64,000 nucleotides of DNA from DASXMT01 sp963755985 (GTDB taxonomy: Bacteria > Actinomycetota > Acidimicrobiia > Acidimicrobiales > RAAP-2): positions 1,116,001 to 1,180,000 of the forward strand of contig CAVWLO010000002.1 in NCBI GenBank assembly GCA_963755985.1. The letters are read 5' to 3'. The notes beneath the pieces are model-generated. The model had not been told where the DNA came from. It did not search any database and saw nothing but the letters and a program-made list of their open reading frames with translations. Made by a program: the position numbers and the translations under genes. Shown here piece after piece: positions 25,830 through 34,594 of this stretch. Position 1 is the first letter of the stretch, and each line of letters opens with the position of its first letter.

Positions 25830-26565
25830 CCCGGCCCTCCTCGAAGTGTGCGACGTCCACGCCGCCTATGAGGGCGTCGAAGCCCTCCACGGCGTCGGCC
25901 TGACCGTGGACAAGGGGACGGTCACCGCCGTGCTCGGGGCGAACGGGGCGGGCAAGTCCACGCTCCTCGCCGTCATCGCCGGCCTGCTCGCCCCGACCAA
26001 GGGCGAGGTCCACTTCGACGGCGACCGGGTCACAGGGACGAACCCGGCCTCACTGGCCCGAAAGGGGTTGTGCATGGTCCCCGAGGGCCGGGGGGTGTTC
26101 CCCAACCTCACCGTCGCGGAGAACCTGTGGGTCATGACCCACAGCGGCATGAGCCGGGCCGAGGTCGAGTCCCGGGCCTACGAGCGCTTCCCCCGCCTGT
26201 CCCAGCGGCGGGACCAGCCGGCCGGGACGCTGTCGGGGGGCGAGCAACAGATGCTGGCCATGGCCCGGGCCGTGGCCACCCGCCCTCGGCTCCTGCTCCT
26301 CGACGAGCTCTCGATGGGGCTCGCCCCCATCGTGGTGGACGAGCTGTATGCCCATGTGGCCGAGCTGGCCGGCGACGGTGTCACCGTCGTGGTCGTGGAG
26401 CAGTTTGCCCGGACGGCTCTCACCGTGGCCACAGCCGGAGTGGTCATGGCCGGCGGCCGCATCGTGCATGCCGGCCCGGCGAGCGAGGTGGCTGGGGTCC
26501 TCCACTCTGCCTACCTGGGCACTGCCGGACCGACCGGGGATGAGTCTTCCGTCCCCAGCGCGTAG
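25822..26565 (+). CDS. livF: ABC transporter ATP-binding protein, LivF type
   Basis: This ATPase of 247 residues has Walker A VLGANGAGKSTLLAVIAGLL, signature TLSGGEQQMLAMARAVATRP, Walker B LLLLDELSMGLAPIVVDELY and VVVVEQFARTALTVA. It starts at the ATG overlapping the LivG stop. It is the last gene of the transporter operon and is convergent with the thiolase-like gene at 26618. The family assignment is firm. The neighbouring catabolic genes suggest uptake of their substrate, which is inference. Confidence 0.92.
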   Translation: MADPALLEVCDVHAAYEGVEALHGVGLTVDKGTVTAVLGANGAGKSTLLAVIAGLLAPTKGEVHFDGDRVTGTNPASLARKGLCMVPEGRGVFPNLTVAENLWVMTHSGMSRAEVESRAYERFPRLSQRRDQPAGTLSGGEQQMLAMARAVATRPRLLLLDELSMGLAPIVVDELYAHVAELAGDGVTVVVVEQFARTALTVATAGVVMAGGRIVHAGPASEVAGVLHSAYLGTAGPTGDESSVPSA

Positions 26566-26617
26566 CGAAGGCTGGCCGTCCCGACCCGGCGATCTCTTTC
26601 CCCGCCGGCCGACACGC

Positions 26618-27766
26618 TCACAGGCCCCCGCCGAGGACGACGGCACTGCGGCCGGCGCTGCACAGGACATGGTGTGCGCCGGCCACCTGATTGGCCGCAG
26701 TGCCGCGCAGTTGGCGGACTCCTTCGAGGATGTTGTTCACGCCGTGGATGTATCCCTCGCCCAATAGCCCGCCGTTCGTGTTCACCGGAACCTTTCCTCC
26801 GAGTTCGATGTGGCCATCGGCGATGAAGTCCTTGGCTTCGCCCGGCCCGCAGAACCCGTAGGCTTCGAGCTGATAGAAGACGACCGGGCTGAAGTTCTCG
26901 TAGATCATGGCCACGTCGATGTCGTCGGGACGGAGACCGGTCGTCTCCCAGAGTTGCCTTGCCGTGTACTCAGCCTCGGCAAAGCGCGCCGTGTCGGCGC
27001 CGTAGTAGTTGAACATCACATCGCCGTCCAAGAGGTTGCCCTGCGTCGCCGCTTCGATCCTCACCGCCGGTTGGCGAAGGTCCTTGGCTCTGTCGGCACG
27101 GGTGACGACCAGGGCGACCCCCCCATCGCTCTCCTGACAGCAATCCAGGAGGCGCAGGATGGGCTCCACGATCCAACGCGAGCTCTGATGGTCCTCGAGC
27201 GTGATGGGTCGCCCGTAATACCAGGCGTTCGGGTTGGTGGCCGCGTGCTTGCGAGCCACCACCGAGTAGCGGCCGAAGTCCTCGTTGCTCACGCCGTAGC
27301 GGTACATGTAGCGCTGGAACCACAGGGAATAGATCTTGGCCGGCGTATCGAGCCCGTAGGGCCGGTACCAGTTCTGGGACGGAGGGAGCGGGCCCCCCGC
27401 CGGCTGGCCGAACCGTCGCCCGGAGCGCTCGTTGAAGGCTCGGTAGACGACGACAGCGTCGGCCGCGCCGGCGATGACGGCCGCGGCCGCATGTTCGATC
27501 GTCGCCGACGCACCGCCGCCCCCGAACGGGGTCCGCGACGTCCAGCGCATCTCCTGGATGCCGACGTTCCGCATGAGGGCCAGCTCGTCGTTGGTGTCCA
27601 GCGTGAAGGTCACACAGCCGTCGATGTCGGACGGTTCGAGGCCGGCGTCCCCGATCGCCGCTCGGACGGCTTCGGCACAGAGCTGGAGCTCACTGCGTCC
27701 GGAGTCCTTGGAGAACTCCGTCTGGCCGATTCCGACGATAGCCGCCCCGTTCCTGATCGAAGCCAT
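26618..27766 (-). CDS. Thiolase-like protein of the SCP-x/Ltp2 group (copy A)
   Basis: This 382-residue thiolase-fold protein starts MASIRNGAAIVGIGQTEFSK. True thiolases have a nucleophilic Cys near residue 90; here the region reads RTPFGGGGASATIEHAAAAV, with no Cys. The C-terminal active-site loop reads VNTNGGLLGEGYIHGVNNIL instead of the usual GHPxG. These changes and the adjacent DUF35 gene recall Ltp2-type retro-aldolases of steroid side-chain degradation, which work only with a DUF35 partner. The start overlaps the DUF35 stop by one base. It belongs to the operon behind the operator at 28191. Confidence 0.85.
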   Translation of the reverse strand: MASIRNGAAIVGIGQTEFSKDSGRSELQLCAEAVRAAIGDAGLEPSDIDGCVTFTLDTNDELALMRNVGIQEMRWTSRTPFGGGGASATIEHAAAAVIAGAADAVVVYRAFNERSGRRFGQPAGGPLPPSQNWYRPYGLDTPAKIYSLWFQRYMYRYGVSNEDFGRYSVVARKHAATNPNAWYYGRPITLEDHQSSRWIVEPILRLLDCCQESDGGVALVVTRADRAKDLRQPAVRIEAATQGNLLDGDVMFNYYGADTARFAEAEYTARQLWETTGLRPDDIDVAMIYENFSPVVFYQLEAYGFCGPGEAKDFIADGHIELGGKVPVNTNGGLLGEGYIHGVNNILEGVRQLRGTAANQVAGAHHVLCSAGRSAVVLGGGL

Positions 27767-28170
27767 CAGCCACCCCTCGCCGCCGCGGGCCGGAACTGAG
27801 GGAGCAAGACCCCGTCCACCTCGGCGAACACGACCTCGACGGCACTGTCGTTCTCCACGTCGGCGGGGTCGATGCCCTGGAGGTTCGAGACCAACCGTAT
27901 GCCCTCGTCCAACTCGATCAGTGCCACGACCTTAGCCGCGTCATCCGGTTCACTCGGGTGGTGGGAAACGATCCAGCTGTGGACCGTTCCCCGACCGGAG
28001 AGGGGCACCACGGTCCACTCCAGCGAGCCGCATTGCGGGCACATGGGTGACGGGGGATGCTGGAGTCGGTGGCAGTGGGCGCACCGGCGGGCCAGCAGTT
28101 GTCCCGCGGTGAGCCCGTTCCAGAAGAACTCGTCGTCTCGGTCCGGCGTGGGCGCAATCGCGTGGGGCAA
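27766..28170 (-). CDS. DUF35 OB-fold protein with zinc ribbon (copy A)
   Basis: This 134-residue protein has an N-terminal rubredoxin-like zinc ribbon with two CxxC pairs (RCAHCHRLQHPPSPMCPQCG) and a C-terminal OB fold (GRGTVHSWIVSHHPSEPDDA). DUF35 proteins bind acyl-CoA and pair with thiolase-fold partners, as ChsH2 does with Ltp2. Its stop touches the start of the thiolase-like gene, the expected arrangement. The CATAG operator at 28191-28206 lies 21-36 bases before its start. Confidence 0.88.
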   Translation of the reverse strand: MPHAIAPTPDRDDEFFWNGLTAGQLLARRCAHCHRLQHPPSPMCPQCGSLEWTVVPLSGRGTVHSWIVSHHPSEPDDAAKVVALIELDEGIRLVSNLQGIDPADVENDSAVEVVFAEVDGVLLPQFRPAAARGG

Positions 28171-28190
28171 GCCGCATCCTCCCGGAAGGC

Positions 28191-28206
28191 AATAGTGCTT
28201 ACTATG
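28191..28206. promoter_or_regulatory. CATAG-N6-CTATG-type operator (site d), between divergent genes
   Basis: AATAGTGCTTACTATG matches the palindrome with one mismatch in the left arm. It sits 21-36 bases before the DUF35 gene (minus) and about 105 bases before the crotonase (plus), so one protein could control both. Confidence 0.6.
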
Positions 28207-28310
28207 CTCGGCCCGTCAAAACGTACTCAGCATCGTTGCCGAACGCAATTCGGCTCCGTGATGCGGTTCGGCTGACGGCCCTCGCATCGTTCACGCTACC
28301 GGGAGGCATC

Positions 28311-29069
28311 ATGGACCAGACCATCTTCGCCGATCGACTCGGTGATGTTGTGATGATCACGATCGACCGCCAGCATGCACGGAACGCTTTGGATCCCCCC
28401 TCCCTGCACCAGATGGCCGAGATCGTGGCCAAGTCGTCAGCCGAGGGGATCCGCGCCGTTGTGATCACGGGAGCCGGCCGGGTGAGCTTCTCGTCCGGGA
28501 TGGACCTCCGAGCGCTGCACGATACCCCCCAACGCGAAGTTTCCGAGGCTGTCAGTGCTTTCGATGGGGCAATGAACGACCGGGCCAGGGTCCCGCTGAT
28601 CGCAGCCGTGAACGGGTCGGCTGCCGGTGGGGGTTTCGAGATGGTGCTTCGATGCGACCTGGCCGTTGCCGCCGACCATGCAAGCTTTCGGCTTCCCGAG
28701 GTGCAGCGTGGCATCGTGCCCGGTGGGGGCGGGACCCTGTTGCCCAATCGCATACCGCTGGCGGTCGCCCTCGAGATCGGCCTCCTCGGCGACCCCATCA
28801 CGGCGCAGCGGGCGTTGGACGTCGGTTTGGTGAACAGGGTCGAACCGGCCGAAACGGTCGTCGATGTGGCCATCGCCCTCGGCCGGCGGATCGCGGCCAA
28901 CGGTCCTCGGGCGGTGGCCCGCACCAGGCAACTGATGTGGCAGACGGCGACGGAGGGGGCCGCATCGGCGTGGGCCGAGACGAAGAGAACCTATGACGAT
29001 CCCAAGCTCAGAGAAGAAATGAGGGAGGGCGTTGCCGCCTTCGTGCAAAAGGGCAAGCCGACCTGGTAG
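28311..29069 (+). CDS. Enoyl-CoA hydratase/isomerase family protein
   Basis: This crotonase of 252 residues starts MDQTIFADRLGDVVMITIDR with GGGAGG seven bases upstream; an earlier in-frame start lacks a site. Both catalytic glutamates of a true enoyl-CoA hydratase appear present: one in AGGGFEMVLRCDLAVA and one in FRLPEVQRGIVPGGGG. VVITGAGRVSFSSGMDLRAL forms the oxyanion hole. It is the only crotonase in the window in which I can place both residues, so it is the best hydratase candidate. It diverges from the DUF35/thiolase-like operon and is followed by a CATAG-controlled amidohydrolase. Confidence 0.9.
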   Translation: MDQTIFADRLGDVVMITIDRQHARNALDPPSLHQMAEIVAKSSAEGIRAVVITGAGRVSFSSGMDLRALHDTPQREVSEAVSAFDGAMNDRARVPLIAAVNGSAAGGGFEMVLRCDLAVAADHASFRLPEVQRGIVPGGGGTLLPNRIPLAVALEIGLLGDPITAQRALDVGLVNRVEPAETVVDVAIALGRRIAANGPRAVARTRQLMWQTATEGAASAWAETKRTYDDPKLREEMREGVAAFVQKGKPTW

Positions 29070-29135
29070 GCCTGACCCAAACCACGGGAGACCCGGAGGG
29101 TCGAGCTCGCTCGCCCGACAGGAGCGGCCGAGGGT

Positions 29136-29151
29136 TATAGTAGTTGCTATT
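29136..29151. promoter_or_regulatory. CATAG-N6-CTATG-type operator (site c)
   Basis: TATAGTAGTTGCTATT keeps ATAG-N6-CTAT and differs only at the outer base pair, where T and T face each other. Its spacer is identical to that of site b, which also precedes an amidohydrolase. It lies 20-35 bases before the start at 29172. Confidence 0.55.
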
Positions 29152-29171
29152 GCCATTCTAAGGAGGACCCG

Positions 29172-30293
29172 ATGGTGTCAGCGATCACGGAGCGGTTGAT
29201 CTCCTCGGATGACCACGTCGACCTGAGCCATGAGAGCGTGAAGAAGAACCTCGCTCCCAAGTTCCACGGCGACTATGACGATGCCGTCAATGCCTTTCGG
29301 AAGTCGGTCATGGCCATGGCCTCCTCGAACGCCAATCAGCGCTGGCGGGAACAGCAGGGACTGGCCCCCGATCCCACCGTGAGCATGGCCAGCAACCGCA
29401 AGCATGCGGCCAGCGAGCGCGCCGGTCACACCGATGCCAACGAGCGCCTGAAGGACATGGACCTCGACGGCGTCTCGGCCTCGGCCACCTACTGCGAGGT
29501 CAGCGCCTTTCGGTACCTGTACATGGTGAAGAACGGATGGAAGGAGTCGACGCGGGCGTTCAACGACACCCTGGCCGTGTTCGCCTCCGCCGACCCGAAG
29601 CGCCTGGTCGTGTCCTACCAGATCCCGATCCACGACATCGATGCGGCCGTCGCCGAGGTGAGGCGGGCGGCGGCCCAGGGATGCAAGTCGCTCCAGCTCC
29701 CGGTCTTCCCGGCCGAGCTCGGGCTCCCCGACTACTGGGACCAACGCTACGACCCGCTGTGGTCGGTGATCCAGGACACCGACCTGCCGATCTGCTGCCA
29801 CATCGGCATGAACACCGCACTCGAGGACCTCGCCCTCCGTGACCCGACGCCGCAGAAGGGCATCTTCGTGCCCTGCGTGCCCCTGTCGGCGGCAGAAGCA
29901 CTCGGGATGTGGATCATGGGTGGCGTCTTCGAGCGGTTCTCTCGTCTCAAGGTGGTGTTCGTCGAGCCCGGTCTCGGTTGGGTCTCGTGGTGGCTCTACA
30001 TCGTCGACGACCTCATGGCCCGCCAGGGTTACGAGTTCCCGGCTCTGACCAAACCTCCGAGCGACTACTTCCGCCAGAATGTGTTCCTCACCTTTATCGA
30101 CGAGCCCGATGCCGTGCGCCATGCCCATGAGCGACTCGGGATCGAGAACATCATGTGGTCATCCGATTACCCGCACCCGGTGTCGAGCTGGCCCAACTCC
30201 CGTGCCACCGTCGAGCACATGTTCGCCGGTGTCGACGAGCACGAGCGGGAGCTCGTCGTCAGCGGCAACGCCGCCCGCGTCTGGAACCTGTAG
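29172..30293 (+). CDS. Amidohydrolase_2 family protein (regulon copy B)
   Basis: This protein of 373 residues starts MVSAITERLISSDDHVDLSH after AAGGAGG. SSDDHVDLSH, PICCHIGMNTALEDLALRDP and NIMWSSDYPHPVSSWPNSRA are the metal-site regions of the amidohydrolase_2 barrel. It shares DPKRLVVSYQIPIHDIDAAV and ELGLPDYWDQRYDPLW with the protein at 14930-15985, so the two are paralogues and both carry CATAG operators. A cyclic or lactone carboxylate is a plausible substrate by family. It is probably its own transcription unit, with a hairpin after the stop. Confidence 0.88.
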   Translation: MVSAITERLISSDDHVDLSHESVKKNLAPKFHGDYDDAVNAFRKSVMAMASSNANQRWREQQGLAPDPTVSMASNRKHAASERAGHTDANERLKDMDLDGVSASATYCEVSAFRYLYMVKNGWKESTRAFNDTLAVFASADPKRLVVSYQIPIHDIDAAVAEVRRAAAQGCKSLQLPVFPAELGLPDYWDQRYDPLWSVIQDTDLPICCHIGMNTALEDLALRDPTPQKGIFVPCVPLSAAEALGMWIMGGVFERFSRLKVVFVEPGLGWVSWWLYIVDDLMARQGYEFPALTKPPSDYFRQNVFLTFIDEPDAVRHAHERLGIENIMWSSDYPHPVSSWPNSRATVEHMFAGVDEHERELVVSGNAARVWNL

Positions 30294-30313
30294 CCCGACC
30301 CGGGGACCGGGGC

Positions 30314-30329
30314 GGCCGGCAACCCGGCC
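30314..30329. terminator. Candidate terminator hairpin
   Basis: GGCCGG and CCGGCC form a perfect 6-bp stem around a 4-base loop, 21 bases after the amidohydrolase stop. The remaining 200 bases to the convergent thiolase-like gene contain no gene that I can support. Confidence 0.4.
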
Positions 30330-30531
30330 CGGGCACCTGGGCAGCAATCCCTCGGACCACCCGCTCATCTCCCAGAGGAGAATCGGGACCGCCTCGTACC
30401 CCCGGACGGTGTAACGAGGAGATCATTGTCGCCTTGCTGCAGCGACTGGGTCCGCAGCCCTGGCTCACGACTCCTTCGGCCCCCTCGGTGTGTAACCGAC
30501 AGGCGGCCCTTTGGCCCCGTGGGCGCCGGAG

Positions 30532-31698
30532 TCAGGTCCGTTGCAAGATGACGCCGGTCCGGCTGGCGAAGACCAGTGCCGTGCGGGGGTCATCCAGCTG
30601 GTTCGCCGACGTCCCCCGCAGTTGCCGAACCGCTTCGAGGGTCAGGTTGAGCCCGTGGATGTACCCCTCGCCGATGAGCCCACCGTTGGTGTTGCAGGGG
30701 AGCTTGCCCTTGGGCCCGAGATGCCCATCGGCCACGAAGTCCTTGGCTTCGCCGAAAGGGCAGAACCCCAGAGCCTCGAACTGCATCAAGAAGATCGGGG
30801 AAAAGGCGTCGTAGATCAGGGCCACGTCGATGTCGTCGCGCCCGATTCCGAAGTCTCCGAACAGATGATTGGCGGTCGTCATCGAACCGTCCATCTTGGC
30901 CAGCTCCGGTCGGTAGTGATTGCTGGCGATCTCTTCTTCGAACAACCCGGCCCCTGCGGCGGCGGCGATGACAATGGGCTCTTGACGCCCGTCGGTCCGG
31001 CCGCGGCTGGTGATCACCAGGGCCACCGAGCCATCGGTCTCCTGGCAGCAGTCGAAGAGACGGATGGAGGGTTCGGCGATCCAACGGGAGGCCTGATGGT
31101 CCTCCAAGGTGATCGGCTTCCCGAAGAAGTGTGCGTTGGGGTTGTTGGCGGCATACTCCCGGAACTGCACGACCGCTCGGCCAAAGTCCTCATTGGTGGC
31201 ACCGGAGAGGTGCATGTAGCGGGTGGCGTTCAGCGACATCCATGACGCCGGGGTCAGCACCCCGAACGGCGTGCACCACTGCATGGCCGTCGAACCCGAG
31301 TGGGCCGAAGTCGGGCGGGCCCCCACCTCGGCCCGCCCGAATCGGGCGCCGGAACGGGCCCGTATCGAGCGGTAGGCCACGACCACGTTGGCCGCCCCCG
31401 AAGCCACGGCCGCGGCGGCGTGCAGGAGGACCCCCTGCGAACCGCCACCCCCGTAGGGGACCCGGCTGGAGAAGTTGATCTCGGGGATGCCGAGGGCGCG
31501 CACCAGCTCGGTCTCCTCGACCGGGTCGATGGTGAAGCTCACCAAGCCGTCGACGTCGTCGGTCGACAAGCCGGCGTCGTCGAGGGCGGCAATGATGGCT
31601 TCGGCGGCCAACTGGGTCTCGCTGCGCCCGGCCGCCTTCGAGAACTCGGTCTGGCCCACACCGGCAATGGCCGCGGCCCCTCCCAACGTTGCGCTCAC
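30532..31698 (-). CDS. Thiolase-like protein of the SCP-x/Ltp2 group (copy B)
   Basis: This 388-residue protein starts MSATLGGAAAIAGVGQTEFS and is a clear paralogue of the protein at 26618-27766. The nucleophile region reads SRVPYGGGGSQGVLLHAAAA, again without the thiolase Cys, and the C-terminal loop reads CNTNGGLIGEGYIHGLNLTL. It overlaps the DUF35 gene by four bases (ATGA) and closes an operon CaiB/BaiF - DUF35 - thiolase-like. By analogy with Ltp2 it may cleave a beta-hydroxyacyl-CoA by retro-aldol chemistry; a biosynthetic or plain thiolase role looks unlikely without Cys. Confidence 0.85.
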   Translation of the reverse strand: MSATLGGAAAIAGVGQTEFSKAAGRSETQLAAEAIIAALDDAGLSTDDVDGLVSFTIDPVEETELVRALGIPEINFSSRVPYGGGGSQGVLLHAAAAVASGAANVVVAYRSIRARSGARFGRAEVGARPTSAHSGSTAMQWCTPFGVLTPASWMSLNATRYMHLSGATNEDFGRAVVQFREYAANNPNAHFFGKPITLEDHQASRWIAEPSIRLFDCCQETDGSVALVITSRGRTDGRQEPIVIAAAAGAGLFEEEIASNHYRPELAKMDGSMTTANHLFGDFGIGRDDIDVALIYDAFSPIFLMQFEALGFCPFGEAKDFVADGHLGPKGKLPCNTNGGLIGEGYIHGLNLTLEAVRQLRGTSANQLDDPRTALVFASRTGVILQRT

Positions 31699-32117
31699 GC
31701 TGCGACCTCCCGTCGGACGAACACCGGTACGGCCATGCCGTTTCGGGTGGGCTCGAAGCGGACCTCGACCGGCAACCCGATGGAGATGTCGCCCGGGTCG
31801 GTGCCGACCAGGTTGGAGAGGACGCGAACGCCCTCGTCCAGCTCGACCAGCACGGCTACGACCGGGTATGTGAAGGCGGGGTTCTGGGGGTGGTGGAGGA
31901 CCGAATAGCTGTAGACCACGCCCGTACCGGCCAGGTCAACCGTGCTGTGCTCGACCGAATGGCATGACGGGCACATGGGCCTCGGCGGGTGGCGGAGCCG
32001 GCCGCAGCCCGTACATGTCTGGGCAACGAGACGACCCTCGCCAGCCGCGTCCCAAAAGGCCGCGCTGTCTTCCGTCACGATCGGGGCCGGCCGCACGACT
32101 TCGGCTTCACCGCTCAT
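31695..32117 (-). CDS. DUF35 OB-fold protein with zinc ribbon (copy B)
   Basis: This 140-residue protein has an N-terminal zinc ribbon TCTGCGRLRHPPRPMCPSCH (two CxxC pairs) and an OB-fold domain GTGVVYSYSVLHHPQNPAFT. It overlaps both neighbours by four bases (ATGA on each side), tying it to the CaiB/BaiF protein upstream and the thiolase-like protein downstream. It is the likely obligate partner of the latter, supplying acyl-CoA binding. Confidence 0.9.
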   Translation of the reverse strand: MSGEAEVVRPAPIVTEDSAAFWDAAGEGRLVAQTCTGCGRLRHPPRPMCPSCHSVEHSTVDLAGTGVVYSYSVLHHPQNPAFTYPVVAVLVELDEGVRVLSNLVGTDPGDISIGLPVEVRFEPTRNGMAVPVFVRREVAA

Positions 32118-34555
32118 GGCTGCTCCACGGGCGCGTCGAGCACCGCACCGGCCGCCGACAGGGCATCGACTTCCTCATCCGAGTACCCGTGCTCGCGCAG
32201 GAGCTGGCGGGTGTGCTCACCGCACATGCTCGGCCCGCGCTGGATCACCGGTCTGGCCGGCGCCAGGTTGACCAGCAGCCCCGGGTCCTCGAACCGCCCG
32301 ACATTGCCGGCCCAAGTCGTAGCGACCAGTTGGGCGGCTCGGGCATCAACGTCGTCGAAGAGCGTCCGGCAAAATTCCTCGTCCACGATCTCAACGGGAA
32401 CGCCTCCCTTGTCCAGCTCGGCAAACAATTGTGAGGCAGGACGCTCGAGGAAGTGGGCGGCAAGGAGGGTGGACACGGTGTCGACATCGGCTCTGCCCTC
32501 ACCCAGCCCGGGCACGTCCTCGCCGAGCACGGCGGCAAGCCGCTCCCGCTCCTGGTCGGAGACGGCGGCTAGGAACAGCCAGCGCCCGTCGGCACATTCG
32601 TACAAGCGATAGAAGGGCGACAGCCCGTATTGCTGGCCGTCGACGTGCTCCCAGTCTCCCGGTCTCCCGTCGGCGTGTATCCAGGCGTAGGAGGTGTGCA
32701 GCAGCCCGGCATTGACGATCGACGTGCTCACTTCCTGGCCCTCACCGGTCCTGTCCCGGTGGTACAACGCGGCGGCGATGGCGATGGCCGCCAGCAGGGC
32801 GTTGCCGGTGTCCCCCATGTTCGATCGGCTCCACATCGGTGGATTGCCGGCGTCGCACGCCCCGTCCTCCCATTCGCTGCCGGTGAGGGCAGCCGCGTTC
32901 TGGTCGGTGCCCGGCAGGTCGGAGCGGGGACCCTTCTCGTAGCCCCGCGTGTTGCAGTACACGAGACTCGGGTAGCGCTTCTGCAAGGTCTCGTAGTCGA
33001 TGCCCAAGCGCGCCGCCGCCCCCGGTCGCCAATTCACGGTGAGGACGTCGGCCCGAGCGATCAGCTTGTCAAGGGCCGCACGGCCCCCTTCGTGCTTCAG
33101 GTTCAAGGCGATGCTCCGCTTGCCGCGGTTGGTGCCGAGGCCCATGTGGGTGCCGGCCCAGTAGGTGTCGTGCAGGGCATGGACCTTGATGACGTCGGCA
33201 CCCAGGTCGGCCAAGGCCCGGCCGGTGAACGGCCCGGCCACGCCGAGGCCGAGGTCGAGCACGCGGACACCCTCCAACGGATGGTCCACGTGCCGGCCTG
33301 TGCGTCCTGGTGCCGTGACCGGGCCTGCCGCCGACCCCGTCACCTCGCGCAGGACCTCGTCGGTGTGCTGCCCCGAGCGCGGCGCCGGCCCTGTTATCGC
33401 CCCCGGCGTGGCCGAGAAGTCGAGCAGCGACCCGGCATGCCGGATGGGCCCGACTTCGGGGTCGTCGACCTCGACCACGCAGCCGTCGGCGAGGAACAGC
33501 TCGTCGGCCAGGGCCTCGGCCGGCGGGCGCACGACGGTCACGCCCAGCCCCGCAGCCTCGGCCGCCTTCTCCCAGGCCGCGGCAGGAAACTTCTTGAACG
33601 CCTCGGTGAGCAGGGGGTGCAAGAAGATGCCGGTCAGCAGTCCGTCCGGCTCCATCGACACCCGGTCGGGATCGTCCCGGTACGAGGTATCCAGGCTCAC
33701 GGTGCTCAGCTCATCCTGCTCGGCCGAAGCGAAGACCCACCGGGGCCGGACCGTCCAATGGTGCACCCACTTCCCGTCGGCGCACTGGTACAGGCCCTCG
33801 ATGGCCCGCGAGTCGACGGGCCACATCCAATAGAGCGGCGCATCGGGGTTCTCGACCCGCTGCCAGATGAGCGACACGGAGGCGAGCGCTCCTTGGAGCA
33901 GCGACGTCGTCACCTGCTGCCCAACGCCGGTGACCTCGCGTGCCCGGAGGGCGGCGGCGATGCCCAACGCGGCCATGTACGTTGCTCCGATGCTGGGCCA
34001 CATCGTGCGGGGAAAGATCGGCCCGCCCCGGTCGGCCCCCCGGACGAGCCCTTCAGGAGCGTCGAACTCGGGGTGCGGCCCGGGACGACCGTCGATGTAC
34101 TCCATGGCCGTCCCCCGGCGGCCCTTCTGGTCGAAGAGCAACCCGGTGCGGGCGGCCACCAATCCGTCGTAGGCGGGCCGGTCCCGGTGTTCGGGATGAT
34201 CGCCGTACCCGGTGATCGAACAGGTGATCAGGCGGGGATTGACCGCGTGCAGGCTGTCGTGATCAAGGCCCAGGCCGGCCATGGTGCCGGGCGAGAAGCT
34301 GTCGACCAGCACGTCGGCCCGGCCCACGAGCCGGCGGATGGCGGCACGACCCTCATCCGACCGCAGGTCGATCCGGGCACTGCGCTTGCCCCTGTGCCAT
34401 ACCCGGTATCCGGATTGATGGCGGAACGGATCGCCGTCGGGGGGCTCGACCCGCGTGACCTCTGCCCCATTGTCGGCCAACAACATGGTCGTCATCGGGC
34501 CGGCGCTGCCCCAGGAAAGATCGATCACGCGCAGACCGCCAAACACGCCTGTCAT
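32114..34555 (-). CDS. CaiB/BaiF family protein, tandem two-domain form lacking the catalytic Asp (copy B)
   Basis: This 813-residue protein has two CaiB/BaiF units beginning LRVIDLSWGSAGPMTTMLLA and VRVLDLGLGVAGPFTGRALA. As in the paralogue at 17145-19601, the nucleophilic Asp is replaced by Gln in unit 1 (Q221, GQQVTTSLLQGAL) and Asn in unit 2 (N615, GQEVSTSIVNAGL). Conservation of the same two substitutions in both copies suggests selected change, not decay. The start at MTGVFGGLRV lies 40-55 bases behind a CATAG operator. It heads the operon with DUF35 and the thiolase-like protein. Confidence 0.88.
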   Translation of the reverse strand: MTGVFGGLRVIDLSWGSAGPMTTMLLADNGAEVTRVEPPDGDPFRHQSGYRVWHRGKRSARIDLRSDEGRAAIRRLVGRADVLVDSFSPGTMAGLGLDHDSLHAVNPRLITCSITGYGDHPEHRDRPAYDGLVAARTGLLFDQKGRRGTAMEYIDGRPGPHPEFDAPEGLVRGADRGGPIFPRTMWPSIGATYMAALGIAAALRAREVTGVGQQVTTSLLQGALASVSLIWQRVENPDAPLYWMWPVDSRAIEGLYQCADGKWVHHWTVRPRWVFASAEQDELSTVSLDTSYRDDPDRVSMEPDGLLTGIFLHPLLTEAFKKFPAAAWEKAAEAAGLGVTVVRPPAEALADELFLADGCVVEVDDPEVGPIRHAGSLLDFSATPGAITGPAPRSGQHTDEVLREVTGSAAGPVTAPGRTGRHVDHPLEGVRVLDLGLGVAGPFTGRALADLGADVIKVHALHDTYWAGTHMGLGTNRGKRSIALNLKHEGGRAALDKLIARADVLTVNWRPGAAARLGIDYETLQKRYPSLVYCNTRGYEKGPRSDLPGTDQNAAALTGSEWEDGACDAGNPPMWSRSNMGDTGNALLAAIAIAAALYHRDRTGEGQEVSTSIVNAGLLHTSYAWIHADGRPGDWEHVDGQQYGLSPFYRLYECADGRWLFLAAVSDQERERLAAVLGEDVPGLGEGRADVDTVSTLLAAHFLERPASQLFAELDKGGVPVEIVDEEFCRTLFDDVDARAAQLVATTWAGNVGRFEDPGLLVNLAPARPVIQRGPSMCGEHTRQLLREHGYSDEEVDALSAAGAVLDAPVEQP

Positions 34556-34594
34556 CGCAGCGCCCCCTTCGACACATCCTTCAACCGCCCTCAC

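Noticed and set aside
27001..27020. GTAGTAGTTGAACAT, resembling operator sites b and c
   Set aside because: It lies inside the thiolase-like coding sequence (FNYYG), lacks the right arm, and is not near a start.
30330..30531. Possible small gene between convergent operons
   Set aside because: No open frame has a ribosome site, coding-like composition or a recognisable motif.
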